This document shows positions 38,855 through 47,908 of a stretch of DNA of 64,000 nt, in pieces; the first letter of the stretch is position 1; the number at the start of each line of letters is the position of its first letter. Source of the DNA: Halomonas sp. TA22 (GTDB lineage: Bacteria > Pseudomonadota > Gammaproteobacteria > Pseudomonadales > Halomonadaceae); assembly GCF_013009075.1 (NCBI RefSeq), contig NZ_CP053108.1, positions 2,232,001 through 2,296,000 on the forward strand. The letters are read 5' to 3'. Below the pieces are notes generated by a model. That model was not told the origin of the DNA and searched no databases. It worked only from the letters and a program-made list of their open reading frames with translations. The translations under genes were made by a program, and so were the position numbers.

Positions 38855-39826
38855 ATGAGCGAACGCGCACTCAAGGTGGGTGTGGTGATGGACCCCATCG
38901 CCGACATCGCCTACAAGAAAGACACTACCCTGGCCATGCTGTGGGCCATCCAGGAGCGTGGCTGGTCGCTCTCCTATCTGGAGCAGGAGGATCTATTCCT
39001 GCACGATGGCCGTGCCTTCGGCCGCATGCGCGATCTCGAGGCGTTCCGCGATCCTGACTGCTGGTATCGCCTCGGCGAACCCAAGCCGACAGCGCTTTCC
39101 GAGCTTGACGTGATCCTGATGCGCAAGGACCCGCCGGTCGACAGCCACTTCCTCAATGCCGTGCACCTGCTCGGGTTTGCCGAACGCGAGGGGGTGCTGG
39201 TGGTCAATCCCACCCGGGCGCTGCTCGAGTGCAACGAGAAGCTGTTTGCCCAGCAATTTCCGCAGTGCTGCGTGCCGAGTACGGTGTCGTGCAGCGAGCC
39301 GGTGCTGCGAGCCTTCCATGCCGAGCACAACGACGTAATCTTCAAGCCGCTGGATGGCATGGGCGGTACCGGGATCTTCCATGTCCAGCCCGAGGGTCGC
39401 AACCTCGGCGCGATCATCGAGACACTCACCGAGCGTGGCCAACGCCAGATCATGGCGCAGCGCTACATCCCCGAGATCAGCGAAGGGGATACCCGTATTC
39501 TTCTGGTCGATGGCGAGCCGGTGCCCTACGGCCTGGCGCGGGTGCCGATGGCCGGCGAGACACGCGGCAACCTGGCCGCTGGCGGCCGCGGAGTGAGTCG
39601 CGAATTGACCGCTCGCGACTACTGGCTGATCGAACAGGTCCAGCCGATGATCCGCGAGAAGGGGCTGATGTTCGTCGGTCTCGACGTGATCGGCGACTAC
39701 ATCACCGAGATCAACGTGACCAGCCCCACCTGCGTGCGCGAGATCGACGACCAGCGCGGTACCGACATCGCAGGCCTGCTGATGGAGGCCATCGAACGTC
39801 GCGTGGCTGGGCAGCGATCTGCCTGA
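38855..39826 (+). CDS. gshB: Glutathione synthetase
   Basis: GshB joins gamma-glutamylcysteine and glycine with ATP. The 323-residue ATP-grasp protein starts MSERALKVGVVMDPIADIAYKKDTTLAML in parts and has DVIFKPLDGMGGTGIFHV (ATP loop), RYIPEISEGDTRILLVDGEP and EINVTSPTCVREID (metal and substrate site). The ATG at 38855 has only a weak ribosome-binding site, but the conserved N terminus begins here. TonB, yqgE and ruvX genes follow, the order seen in many pseudomonads and relatives. Confidence 0.96.
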   Translation: MSERALKVGVVMDPIADIAYKKDTTLAMLWAIQERGWSLSYLEQEDLFLHDGRAFGRMRDLEAFRDPDCWYRLGEPKPTALSELDVILMRKDPPVDSHFLNAVHLLGFAEREGVLVVNPTRALLECNEKLFAQQFPQCCVPSTVSCSEPVLRAFHAEHNDVIFKPLDGMGGTGIFHVQPEGRNLGAIIETLTERGQRQIMAQRYIPEISEGDTRILLVDGEPVPYGLARVPMAGETRGNLAAGGRGVSRELTARDYWLIEQVQPMIREKGLMFVGLDVIGDYITEINVTSPTCVREIDDQRGTDIAGLLMEAIERRVAGQRSA

Positions 39827-39851
39827 GCTGAGTGAGCGAGATAGCGCGCCA

Positions 39852-40724
39852 ATGGCCTCTTCGCTGGGCGATCCGATTCGCTACGCCCCGGTCACCCGAT
39901 CACATCGTCGATTGCTCGCCTGGGCGCTGGCACTGCTGTTGCATCTGGCGCTGATTGGCCTATTTGCAGGCTGGACGCTTGTGCCCGAGCTGGCTGACCC
40001 TGTGCGTGAGCGGCGCAGCCTCGATGTCGTTCTGGTTGGCCAGGCTGCCTCTGAGCCAGTCGAGGCGGAGGCGATCGCCGAGGCCAGCCAGCACTCACTT
40101 GGCGAGCAGGCGCGGGAGCCTGGCGAGGTGCTCGCCCCCTCTTTTCCCCAGCCTGCCCCCGCGCGCGCTTCTCTCCCATCTTCTCTTCCGCAGCCTTCTC
40201 ACCCACCGCTGCCCGACCTCGTTACGGCCGAGCAGGCCAGGGAAGCGATGCCTGCAACACGCGTGGCGCTGGCCCTGGCGGATGTGGGCCTCGCCCTGCC
40301 GCGCCTCGACTCACGGCCCCTGGATGCTGAGGCAAGCGAGACAACAAGCGTGCACCGTGCCGTGCAGCATGCCGCGGCGGTGCCTGACGATAGGCGTCAG
40401 CAGGCGGCCCGCGAGGCGGCGGAGGCGCGCTATGTCGAGGCTTGGACAAGGCGCATCGAGGAGTACGGCAATCACGACTACCCGGTTCCGGCACGGCTGC
40501 AGGGCGAAGTGCGAATTCGTGTCGTGATTGGCCACGACGGGGAGCTACGGCAGGCAGAGGTGGTACAATCGTCGCATCATCCCGAAATCGATCGGGTAGC
40601 GATGGCGACCGTGCAAGGCGCGGCACCCTATCCCCGCTTCGATCGCGGCATGGAAGCGCTAGACTCGCTCTCCATCACTCGCGTCTGGCGTTTCGGGAAC
40701 GGCAACGATTTCGGCGTGCAATAG
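39852..40724 (+). CDS. TonB-like energy transducer
   Basis: A 290-residue protein with one N-terminal membrane helix (about 22-43), a long Pro/Ala/Glu-rich periplasmic spacer and a C-terminal TonB domain (YPVPARLQGEVRIRVVIGHD, then AAPYPRF and SLSITRVWRFGNG). TonB couples ExbBD energy to outer-membrane receptors. No exbB or exbD is nearby; a TonB-like gene between gshB and yqgE is normal in pseudomonads, and its role there is not well defined. Confidence 0.85.
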   Translation: MASSLGDPIRYAPVTRSHRRLLAWALALLLHLALIGLFAGWTLVPELADPVRERRSLDVVLVGQAASEPVEAEAIAEASQHSLGEQAREPGEVLAPSFPQPAPARASLPSSLPQPSHPPLPDLVTAEQAREAMPATRVALALADVGLALPRLDSRPLDAEASETTSVHRAVQHAAAVPDDRRQQAAREAAEARYVEAWTRRIEEYGNHDYPVPARLQGEVRIRVVIGHDGELRQAEVVQSSHHPEIDRVAMATVQGAAPYPRFDRGMEALDSLSITRVWRFGNGNDFGVQ

Positions 40725-40756
40725 GGGCGGTCACGGCCCTGACGCCCGGGAGGCCC

Positions 40757-41314
40757 ATGCAAAGTTTGAGAAACCACTTTCTTCTGGCGATGCCTCATCT
40801 CGAGGATCCCCACTTCGCCGGTAGCCTGAGCTACCTGTGCGATTATGACGAACACGGCACCATGGGCGTGATTGTCAATCGTCCTCTTGAGTTGATGCTG
40901 GACACCCTGTTCGAGCAACTCGAGCTTAGCGGCGATGAAAGCCCGCACCGCTCGGCTCCGGTCTACTTCGGCGGCCCTGTGCACAAGGATCGTGGCTTTA
41001 TTCTCCACCGTGGCAGTGCCGCGGCCTGGGACTCCAGCCTGCAGGTCGGCGACGATATCGCGCTGACCACTTCCATGGACGTGCTCAAGGCGCTGGCCGA
41101 TGGCACCGGTCCCGAGCATTTTCTGGTCTGCCTGGGGTGCTGCGGCTGGGAGGCCGGCCAGCTCGAGAATGAGCTCAAGGAGAATACCTGGCTGACCATC
41201 GAGGCCCAGGCCAGCATTCTGTTCGATGTGCCGCCGGAGCAGCGGCTGCAGGCGGCTGCCGGAAGTCTCGGCGTCGACCTGAACCTGATGAGCCGTGAGG
41301 CCGGCCACAGCTGA
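40757..41314 (+). CDS. YqgE/AlgH family protein
   Basis: A 185-residue protein of the UPF0301 family, with the N terminus MQSLRNHFLLAMPHLEDPHF, then GTMGVIVNRPLEL and YFGGPV, and LGCCGWEAGQLENELKENTW. AlgH in Pseudomonas influences alginate expression, but the biochemical role is unknown. CGGGAGG precedes the ATG. Its TGA overlaps the ruvX ATG by one base, and the pair is conserved in proteobacteria. Confidence 0.93.
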   Translation: MQSLRNHFLLAMPHLEDPHFAGSLSYLCDYDEHGTMGVIVNRPLELMLDTLFEQLELSGDESPHRSAPVYFGGPVHKDRGFILHRGSAAAWDSSLQVGDDIALTTSMDVLKALADGTGPEHFLVCLGCCGWEAGQLENELKENTWLTIEAQASILFDVPPEQRLQAAAGSLGVDLNLMSREAGHS

Positions 41315-41751
41315 TGGCGGGACAGCGCCTGATCCTGGCCTTCGACTTCGGCACCCGGCGCATCGGGGTGGCGGTGGGCAACGAGATGATCGGCCGGGCC
41401 ACGGCGCTGGAGCCCTTGCCGGCCCGTGACGGCATTCCCGACTGGCGGGTGATCACACGGCTGGTGGAGGAATGGAAGCCGGACCTGTTCGTGGTTGGCC
41501 TGCCGCTCAACATGGACGGCAGCGAATCGGAGATGAGCACCCGGGCGCGCAAGTTCGGCAAGCGTCTCTATGGGCGCTTCGGCAAGCCCTGCGAGATGGT
41601 CGACGAACGGGGTTCGACCCGCGAGGCCAAGGAGATCGCCCGTGCGGCCGGGCATCGGGGCAATTATCGCGAAGCGGGGGTCGATGGCCTGGCCGCGCAG
41701 CTGATTCTGGAGAGCTACTTCGCCTCGCTCGAAGGGTTGCCGCCGCGCTGA
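41314..41751 (+). CDS. ruvX: Holliday junction resolvase-like YqgF (pre-16S rRNA nuclease)
   Basis: A 145-residue RNase H-like nuclease. It starts LILAFDFGTRRIGVAVGNEM with the first catalytic Asp, has LFVVGLPLNMDGSESEM and ends with VDGLAAQLILESYF (the last acidic residue). YqgF processes the 5' end of 16S rRNA in E. coli; a role at Holliday junctions was proposed earlier. It is translationally coupled to yqgE. The 3' end overlaps the convergent membrane-protein gene by 37 bases. Confidence 0.93.
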   Translation: MAGQRLILAFDFGTRRIGVAVGNEMIGRATALEPLPARDGIPDWRVITRLVEEWKPDLFVVGLPLNMDGSESEMSTRARKFGKRLYGRFGKPCEMVDERGSTREAKEIARAAGHRGNYREAGVDGLAAQLILESYFASLEGLPPR

Positions 41752-42431
41752 GCCACGGCATGCGGGGGTACACCCGCACCGTAGTCGGCAGTGCGGGAGG
41801 AGGAGCCGGAGTAGTGCTTGGCGAAGTCCTTGACCGTGATGCAGGTATAGGTCTCGATAAAGTCGGCCAGGGTCGCAAGGCTTGCAAAGCGCTCCTCGAA
41901 CTCCTCCCTGCTACCCTCCCGACACCGGATCACCCTGGCGCGATAGCGCTCGCCCACGGTGGAGAGCGTGACGGTGGCGTGTCGCTCCCCCTCCTGCTTC
42001 TCGACGGTTAGCGTCTCATGCTTGGCAAGCAGATCGCCAAGCACTCGGCCCGCGACGATATCGTCCCACGACGCCCAGAGCTCCTGATCGCGGTCGCCAT
42101 ACTGATAGAGAATGGCGACCAGCAGTGCCGAGAACACTGCGCTGATCAACATCCAAGTGATTTCGGTATTGGAGAGCGAGGCGAAGAAAACCAGCAGCAG
42201 CTGCCCCACTACCGCCGCGCCCAGTACGAAGGCCAGCGGCCGCCATACGCGGGGGTTGAGAAAGCCCTTCTTCAGCGTGTAGCCCCATAGTCCAACCACC
42301 GCCATGCCCCCGATGCCGAGCTGTACCAGCGACAGCAGCGAGCCGCCTCCCATCAACAGAGCGACCACCCCCAATAGCACCAGCAGGCTGTAGAAGGCAC
42401 CCAGCGAGATATATGCGCGATTCATGTTCAT
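41715..42431 (-). CDS. Four-helix membrane protein of unknown function
   Basis: A 238-residue protein from ATG 42431. It has four predicted membrane helices (about 8-26, 30-49, 66-86 and 93-112), then a cytoplasmic acidic domain with YQYGDRDQELWASWDDIVAG and a mixed alpha/beta region (KQEGERHATVTLSTVGERYRARVIRCREG in part). I do not recognise the family. It lies between ruvX and pyrB and overlaps the end of ruvX. An in-frame start 33 codons earlier (42530) would add a non-hydrophobic leader. Confidence 0.7.
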   Translation of the reverse strand: MNMNRAYISLGAFYSLLVLLGVVALLMGGGSLLSLVQLGIGGMAVVGLWGYTLKKGFLNPRVWRPLAFVLGAAVVGQLLLVFFASLSNTEITWMLISAVFSALLVAILYQYGDRDQELWASWDDIVAGRVLGDLLAKHETLTVEKQEGERHATVTLSTVGERYRARVIRCREGSREEFEERFASLATLADFIETYTCITVKDFAKHYSGSSSRTADYGAGVPPHAVAQRGGNPSSEAK

Positions 42432-42553
42432 TGGCCCCACATCCTCCGTTACGACCGACAATGGCTGTTGTTGTTGGCTGACGTCGTATTGGCAGTCTGG
42501 CATATTTCTCGCCGCACATGGGTTATGCAATGGTCATACGGAGCCTTCGGCGA

Positions 42554-43585
42554 TCATAGTTGCCGGTCGTCGACGCCGGTCTTGCTTGGCACGAACCAGC
42601 GCACGTCGCGCAGATCCTTCTCGATCAGCTCCTCGACCTCGAGCAGTGTGGCAAATATCGCCATGCGCACCGGAATGCCGTTGTCGGTCTGGCGAAAGAT
42701 CGCCAGGCGCGGGTCGCCATTGAGGTTGACGCTGAGGTCGTTGGCGCCGGGGCGGCTGTCGCGGGGAAGCGGATGCATGACGATAGTGGTGGGCGAGCAG
42801 CACTGATCGAGAAAGGCGCGCTCGACGATGAAATCCTGGGAGATGCCGGCGAAGCTCTCGGACATCTCGTCTGTGAAGCGCTCACGCTGGATACGCGTGG
42901 TGTAGACCACATCGAGATCGGAGAAGTCGCTTGCCAGGCTCTCGCGCTGCTCGACGCGGTGGCCTCGCGAGACGACCATATCGACGAGATGGCTCGGCAT
43001 CTCGAGTCCCGGCGGCGAGACCAGCGTGATGCGCATGGGATCGTAGAGCGACAGCAGCTTGATCAGCGAGTGCACGGTACGCCCGTACTTGAGATCGCCG
43101 GTCATCAGCAGGTGGGCACCTGCCAGGCGCTTGCCGAGCCGGGTGAACTCCTTGTCGATGGTGTAGAGGTCGAGCAGCGCCTGGCTGGGGTGCTCGCCGG
43201 GGCCGTCGCCGCCGTTGATCACCGGCACGTTGGTGGCCTGGGCAAACTCGGCCACCGAGCCCTGGTCCGGGTGGCGCATGACGATGGCATCCACATAGCC
43301 GCCCATCACCCGGCTGGTGTCATAGAGCGACTCGCCTTTGGCCATCGACGAAAAGGTGAACCCGGTGGTGTCGCATACGCTGCCGCCCAGACGGCAGAAG
43401 GCGGCATTGAAACTGATGCGCGTGCGTGTACTGGCCTCGAAGAACAGGTTGCCGAGCACCGCCCCCTCCAGCACCCGAGTCACTTTTCTGCGCTGGGCAA
43501 TCGGCTCCATGCGGGCGGCGACGCGCAGCAGGTGATCGACGTGTTCGCGGGAGAGAGAATCGACGGAGAGCAGGTGGGATGTCAT
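42554..43585 (-). CDS. pyrB: Aspartate carbamoyltransferase catalytic subunit
   Basis: PyrB condenses carbamoyl phosphate and aspartate in pyrimidine synthesis. The 343-residue protein has the carbamoyl phosphate loop FFEASTRTRISFNAAF near 54-69, HPSQALLDLYTI near 137-148 and MHPLPRDSRPGANDL (aspartate loop). ATG 43585 follows GAGG. No regulatory chain pyrI or dihydroorotase-like pyrC' is adjacent. A pyrimidine-controlled leader was not found. Confidence 0.95.
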   Translation of the reverse strand: MTSHLLSVDSLSREHVDHLLRVAARMEPIAQRRKVTRVLEGAVLGNLFFEASTRTRISFNAAFCRLGGSVCDTTGFTFSSMAKGESLYDTSRVMGGYVDAIVMRHPDQGSVAEFAQATNVPVINGGDGPGEHPSQALLDLYTIDKEFTRLGKRLAGAHLLMTGDLKYGRTVHSLIKLLSLYDPMRITLVSPPGLEMPSHLVDMVVSRGHRVEQRESLASDFSDLDVVYTTRIQRERFTDEMSESFAGISQDFIVERAFLDQCCSPTTIVMHPLPRDSRPGANDLSVNLNGDPRLAIFRQTDNGIPVRMAIFATLLEVEELIEKDLRDVRWFVPSKTGVDDRQL

Positions 43586-43775
43586 CGGAGCCTCGCAGAG
43601 CGACAAGGAAGTGGCCGCTAGTGTAACCGGCAATTCACCGGGCATCACGGGCTGTGACGATGAGATGCACGCTCATGCTTGTGATCTGCAACCAGGCTCT
43701 TCTATCTTTCATAAAGGTTGACGGCGTCAGGGAGTTGGCGCCGGTTCATTACGTGTGACAAAGGAGTGCAAGCAC

Positions 43776-44630
43776 ATGAGCGATCAGAACCAACCACCGC
43801 AGCATCAAGACAAGCAGCCCGGCGAAGAGCATGAGATGCGGCCCGAGCCGGAGTACATCCGCGCAAGCTACCGCGGCAGCGACAAGCTCAAGGGCAAGGT
43901 GGCGATAATTACTGGCGGTGACAGCGGCATCGGTCGTGCGGTGGCGGTGCACTACGCCCGTGAAGGGGCAGATAGCGTCATCGTCTATCTCGACGAGCAG
44001 CGTGATGCTGAGGACACCCAGGCGCTGATCGAGGCCGAAGGCCGGCGCTGCCTGCTGATCAAGGGCGATGTCGGCGAGGCGTCGTTCTGTCGCGAAGTGG
44101 TCGACAAGGCCCTGGAGACCTTCGGCAAGATCGATATCGTGGTCAACAACGCCGCCGAGCAGTATGACTGGGACGACATCACCGATATTCCCGACGATCA
44201 GTTGCAACGCACCTTCCAGACCAACATCTTCAGCCATTTCTACATGATCAAGGCGGCGCTGCCGCACATGCGCGAGGGGGGGGCGATCATCGCCAGCTCC
44301 TCGATCAACGCCTTCAAGGGCAATCCGTCACTGATCGACTACAGCGCGACCAAGGGCGCCATCCAAGGCTTGATCCGCTCGCTGGCAATCCCGCTGGTCA
44401 GCAAGGGGATTCGCATCAATGCCGTGGCGCCCGGCCCGGTGTGGACGCCGCTAATTCCGGCCAGCTTCGATGAAGAAAAAGTCGCGAGCTTTGGCGACCA
44501 GGTGCCGATGGGACGTGCGGCCCAGCCCAGCGAGATGGGCCCGGCCTATGTCTATCTGGCCTGCGAGGACTCCTCCTACATGACCGGCCAGACGATGCAC
44601 CTCAATGGCGGCGTGGTGCTCAATACCTGA
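43776..44630 (+). CDS. Short-chain dehydrogenase/reductase (YghA-like)
   Basis: A 284-residue NAD(P)-dependent oxidoreductase with an extended acidic N terminus (about 45 residues, HQDKQPGEEHEMRPEPEYI region). It has the cofactor motif TGGDSGIGRAVAVHYAREG, NNAAEQ, and the catalytic Ser and YxxxK in YSATKGAIQGLIRSL. The long N terminus and the C-terminal TGQTMHLNGGVV match the YghA/YhdF glucose-dehydrogenase-like group, often stress-induced. AAGGAG precedes ATG 43776. The substrate is unknown. Confidence 0.88.
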   Translation: MSDQNQPPQHQDKQPGEEHEMRPEPEYIRASYRGSDKLKGKVAIITGGDSGIGRAVAVHYAREGADSVIVYLDEQRDAEDTQALIEAEGRRCLLIKGDVGEASFCREVVDKALETFGKIDIVVNNAAEQYDWDDITDIPDDQLQRTFQTNIFSHFYMIKAALPHMREGGAIIASSSINAFKGNPSLIDYSATKGAIQGLIRSLAIPLVSKGIRINAVAPGPVWTPLIPASFDEEKVASFGDQVPMGRAAQPSEMGPAYVYLACEDSSYMTGQTMHLNGGVVLNT

Positions 44631-44645
44631 CACGCCGGCAGGCAC

Positions 44646-45503
44646 TCAAGCGCGTCTGGCGATCTCTTCCTGAGCCTGCATGCTGGTCGGCAGGCGTCCA
44701 CCGATCAGTAGGGTAATCTCTTGGGCGGCACGGCTGACAAGGCCGCCCAGTTCGGTCAGGCGCGATTCGGGAATCCGTGCCATGGGACCGGAGACCGAAA
44801 TGGCACCGATCGGCAGAGTCTGCTCGTCGTGAATCGAGGCCGCCACGCAGTGCAGGCCGACGGCATGCTCCTCGCGGTCGCAGGCATAACCCTGGCGGCG
44901 AATCTCGGCAAGCCCCTCGCGCAGACGCGAGGGTGTATCGATGGTGTTGTCGGTAACGCGAGGCAGGCCACGTGCCTGAAGGATGCGCTCGATCTCCGTG
45001 TCTGGTAGCCAGGCCAGCAGGGCCTTGCCGACGCCTGAGGCGTGCAGCGGTGCGCGGGAGCCGAGCCGGGTGATCATGCGCATCATCTGCGGCGACTCGC
45101 TTTGTGCCAGGAAGACCGCCCAGCCATCATCGCGAATGCCCAGATTGGTCGACTCGCCGCTCTCGTTGGTGAGCTGGCGCAAGTAGGGGCGTGCAGTCGC
45201 CACGAAATCCCGCGCCTCGAGGAAGGTATTGCCGATCTGGAAGGTCTTGACGCCGATCTTCCATAGCCCGAGTTCACTGTCCTGTGTGATGAAGCCCTGC
45301 TTGTGCAGCGCCTGCAGTAGGCGATGCGTGGTGGAGGGCGCCAGCCCTACGATCTGAGCGATATCCGAGAGCGCAAGCCCCATGGGCGCGGCAGCCAGGC
45401 CTTCGAGGATATTGAGCCCGCGCACCAGCGACTGGCTATGGCCACCACTGCTCTTGCTCGCGCCGGCAGGCCGACCCACCGGCTTACGTTTGCTCTCGGT
45501 CAC
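44646..45503 (-). CDS. IclR-family transcriptional regulator
   Basis: A 285-residue regulator with an N-terminal winged helix (SLVRGLNILEGLAAAPMGLALSDIA in part; SEG LAPSTTHRLLQALHKQGF) and the C-terminal effector domain with GVGKALLAWLP and CVAASIHDEQTLPIGAISVSGP. GTG 45503 has GGGAG upstream. It shares the minus strand with uraD, 94 bases downstream of the uraD stop. AllR, the allantoin repressor of E. coli, belongs to this family, so a role in the urate module is possible but not shown. Confidence 0.87.
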   Translation of the reverse strand: MTESKRKPVGRPAGASKSSGGHSQSLVRGLNILEGLAAAPMGLALSDIAQIVGLAPSTTHRLLQALHKQGFITQDSELGLWKIGVKTFQIGNTFLEARDFVATARPYLRQLTNESGESTNLGIRDDGWAVFLAQSESPQMMRMITRLGSRAPLHASGVGKALLAWLPDTEIERILQARGLPRVTDNTIDTPSRLREGLAEIRRQGYACDREEHAVGLHCVAASIHDEQTLPIGAISVSGPMARIPESRLTELGGLVSRAAQEITLLIGGRLPTSMQAQEEIARRA

Positions 45504-45597
45504 GCCCGATCTCCCAGGTTACCCACGCCTACATGCTTCTCGGCATAGGATACACACTCGTCCAAGAGCTGTCGTGCCAGCGGAAACCCTTTCCATT

Positions 45598-46125
45598 TTA
45601 ATTTCCGGCACGCGCCTGCAGGCGCAGCAGGGCGATACGGTTGACCTGCTCGATCGCGGTGCGGCGCTCCTCGTCCAGGCTATTGTCGAGGCGTGTCGCA
45701 AAGGCCGTGAGAATGGCGTACCTGTCCTGCCCCTTGACCGCCATCACGAAGGGAAAGCCGAAGCGGGCCTTGTAAGCTTCGTTGAGACGTTCGAAACGGG
45801 CGAACTCCTCCGGGGAGCACTGGTCAAGACCGGCGCCGGCCTGCTCGCGGCTCGAGTCCTGGGTCAGCTTGCCGGCCAGTGCCGCCTTGCCGGCAAGGTC
45901 GGGGTGGGCACGTATCACTTCGAGCTGGCGCTCGGCACTCGCGGCGTTGAGCACCTGCCCCATGGCGCTGGCAAGGCCGGCGGGGGTGTCCTGGGCCTGG
46001 CTCAGTCCAGCTTCCCAGGCTAGCGCGGCGATCCACGGCGAGTGTTCATAGATCTCGCCATACACCTGGACGAACGCATCGCGGGACAGGCTACTGGGGG
46101 CAGGTAAAAGAGTGAGTTCGCTCAT
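45598..46125 (-). CDS. uraD: 2-oxo-4-hydroxy-4-carboxy-5-ureidoimidazoline (OHCU) decarboxylase
   Basis: UraD decarboxylates OHCU to S-allantoin, the last step of urate breakdown to allantoin. The 175-residue protein has RAHPDLAGKAAL with the catalytic His 74 and the C-terminal NEAYKARFGFPFVMAVKG. AGGAG lies before ATG 46125. It is divergent from uraH over a 109-base region with a candidate GntR operator. Confidence 0.95.
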   Translation of the reverse strand: MSELTLLPAPSSLSRDAFVQVYGEIYEHSPWIAALAWEAGLSQAQDTPAGLASAMGQVLNAASAERQLEVIRAHPDLAGKAALAGKLTQDSSREQAGAGLDQCSPEEFARFERLNEAYKARFGFPFVMAVKGQDRYAILTAFATRLDNSLDEERRTAIEQVNRIALLRLQARAGN

Positions 46126-46170
46126 CGAAGCTCCTAGAGATGTAAGAGTGGGTTAACGTCGATACCATGA

Positions 46171-46180
46171 CTGTATACAA
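46171..46180. promoter_or_regulatory. Candidate GntR operator in the uraD-uraH region
   Basis: CTGTATACAA at the centre of the divergent uraD/uraH intergenic region; the next base makes CTGTATACAAT, identical to the site before gntR. It covers a predicted -10 (TACAAT) that lies 17 bases after TTAACG on the uraH strand, so binding there would block transcription. Confidence 0.6.
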
Positions 46181-46234
46181 TAATTTTTGGAATGTACTCT
46201 TGTAGTCAAAAAGGTGGATGGAGAGGAAAATGAT

Positions 46235-46588
46235 ATGGGACGTCTGACCACGCATGTACTCGATACCTCGCTGGGCCGCCCGGGGCACGGCATTCGTATC
46301 GAGATCTTTCGTCTGGAGGGCGAGCAGCGCACCCGCCTGGGCGAGACGGTGACCAACGACGATGGTCGCTGCGATGCGCCGCTGCTGGAGGGCGAGGCAT
46401 TCAGCGTAGGCGAGTACGAGCTGCTGTTCCATGCAGGCGACTACCTGCAGCGCCAAGGTGTCGTGGCTCGCGAGCCATGTTTTCTCGATCGTATCCCGCT
46501 GCGCTTCGGCGTGGCCGATGCCGGTGAGCACTATCATGTGCCGCTGCTGCTATCGCCCTACAGCTACTCCACCTACCGTGGCAGCTGA
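46235..46588 (+). CDS. uraH: 5-hydroxyisourate hydrolase (transthyretin-like)
   Basis: UraH hydrolyses 5-hydroxyisourate, the product of urate oxidation, to OHCU, the substrate of UraD. The 117-residue protein has [15 protein letters not shown] from residue 6, [19 protein letters not shown] at the end, and the family-defining C-terminal tetrapeptide YRGS. AGAGGA lies before ATG 46235. It stands first in a plus-strand series with puuD, 33 bases downstream. Confidence 0.96.
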   Translation: MGRLTTHVLDTSLGRPGHGIRIEIFRLEGEQRTRLGETVTNDDGRCDAPLLEGEAFSVGEYELLFHAGDYLQRQGVVAREPCFLDRIPLRFGVADAGEHYHVPLLLSPYSYSTYRGS

Positions 46589-46621
46589 CCGACAACGATG
46601 AACCACAACGAGCGCTAGTCC

Positions 46622-47827
46622 ATGCAAGCCTACCTGCTTGAGTTTTCCAACATGCTGCTGCGCTGGCTGCATGTAATCGCCGCCATCGCCTGGATTGGCG
46701 AGTCGATCTATTTCGTGATGCTGGACAACAGCCTGCGTACGCCGCGAGACGAGGGCGATCGCCGCAAGGGGGTGTTCGGCGAGATGTGGGCCGTCCACGG
46801 GGGCGGCTTCTACCATAACCAGAAGTACGCCACGAGTCCCGCGAAGCTGCCCGACGACTTGCACTGGTCGTTCTGGAAGGCATACACCACCTGGTTATCG
46901 GGATTTGCGCTGTTCGTGCTGCTTTACATGGCCAACCCCGGCTTCTACTTGGTCAACCCCAACAGCAGTTGGGCATGGGCCGCCAACATGAGCGGTTGGC
47001 AGGCCAATATCGCCGCCTTGCTGTTCCTGCTGCTTGGCTGGGTGGTCTATAACGAGCTGTGCAAACGCATCAGCCCCAACATGGAGCGGGACGGAATCCT
47101 GAGCCTGGCGGTGGCGGTGATGATCGTGGTGGTGGCCTATCTGAGCACCCAGATATTCTCCGGACGCGCGGCCTTCCTGCTCACCGGCGCGGTGATGGCC
47201 ACCGCCATGTCGGCCAACGTCTTCTTCTGGATCATTCCCGGCCAGCGGCGCATGGTCAAGGCGATGAAGGCGGGTGAGGCGCCCAATCCGCTGGATGGCA
47301 AGCGTGGCAAGCAGCGCTCGGTGCACAACACCTACTTCACGCTGCCGGTGGTATTGCTGATGCTCAGCAACCACTACTCGTTCCTTTATACGCACCCCCA
47401 CTCCTGGCTCATCATGTCACTGTTCATCCTGGCCGGGGCATTGATTCGCCAGTTCTTCGTGCTGATGCACATGGGCAAGACCCGGCCCGCCTATCCTGCG
47501 GCGGGGGTTGCGCTCATCGCGGCGGCCTTCTGGGTGGCGATGCCCCATGGCCAGGGAACCGGCAGGGCGGGGGAGGGCCTCGAAGCCCCCTCGATGGCCG
47601 AGGTGAGCACGATCATCGAGGCGCGCTGCGTGCAGTGCCACTCCCAGAGCCCAACTCACCCCAGCTTCGCCTCGCCCCCGGCCGGCATCGCCTACGACAG
47701 CGAAGCGCAGATAGGGCGCCAGCGGGAACAGATTCAGCAGGTGGTGGCGAGTGGCTACATGCCGCTTGGCAACATGACCAACATGACCGACGAGGAGCGC
47801 GCCGCGATCGCTGCCTGGGCAGAGTGA
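46622..47827 (+). CDS. puuD: Membrane urate oxidase PuuD with C-terminal cytochrome c domain
   Basis: PuuD oxidises urate to 5-hydroxyisourate and passes electrons through its own cytochrome c domain instead of making hydrogen peroxide, according to published work on this family. The 401 residues show about eight to nine membrane helices (about 8-315), with RWLHVIAAIAWIGESIYF first, then a small cytochrome c domain with CVQCH at 336-340 and the axial Met candidate in YMPLGNMTNM. No soluble uricase gene is in the window. It is probably co-transcribed with uraH. Confidence 0.93.
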   Translation: MQAYLLEFSNMLLRWLHVIAAIAWIGESIYFVMLDNSLRTPRDEGDRRKGVFGEMWAVHGGGFYHNQKYATSPAKLPDDLHWSFWKAYTTWLSGFALFVLLYMANPGFYLVNPNSSWAWAANMSGWQANIAALLFLLLGWVVYNELCKRISPNMERDGILSLAVAVMIVVVAYLSTQIFSGRAAFLLTGAVMATAMSANVFFWIIPGQRRMVKAMKAGEAPNPLDGKRGKQRSVHNTYFTLPVVLLMLSNHYSFLYTHPHSWLIMSLFILAGALIRQFFVLMHMGKTRPAYPAAGVALIAAAFWVAMPHGQGTGRAGEGLEAPSMAEVSTIIEARCVQCHSQSPTHPSFASPPAGIAYDSEAQIGRQREQIQQVVASGYMPLGNMTNMTDEERAAIAAWAE

Positions 47828-47861
47828 CGCTGAACAGAGTGGACGTCTCGCCGTCGGCAAG

Positions 47862-47871
47862 CTGTATACAA
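47862..47871. promoter_or_regulatory. Candidate GntR operator upstream of gntR
   Basis: CTGTATACAA (then T) lies 38 bases before the probable gntR start. It is identical over 11 bases to the site between uraD and uraH, which suggests autoregulation. Confidence 0.55.
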
Positions 47872-47908
47872 TGAATCCCTCATGCATAGCGATGGAGAAG
47901 TGCCCAAC

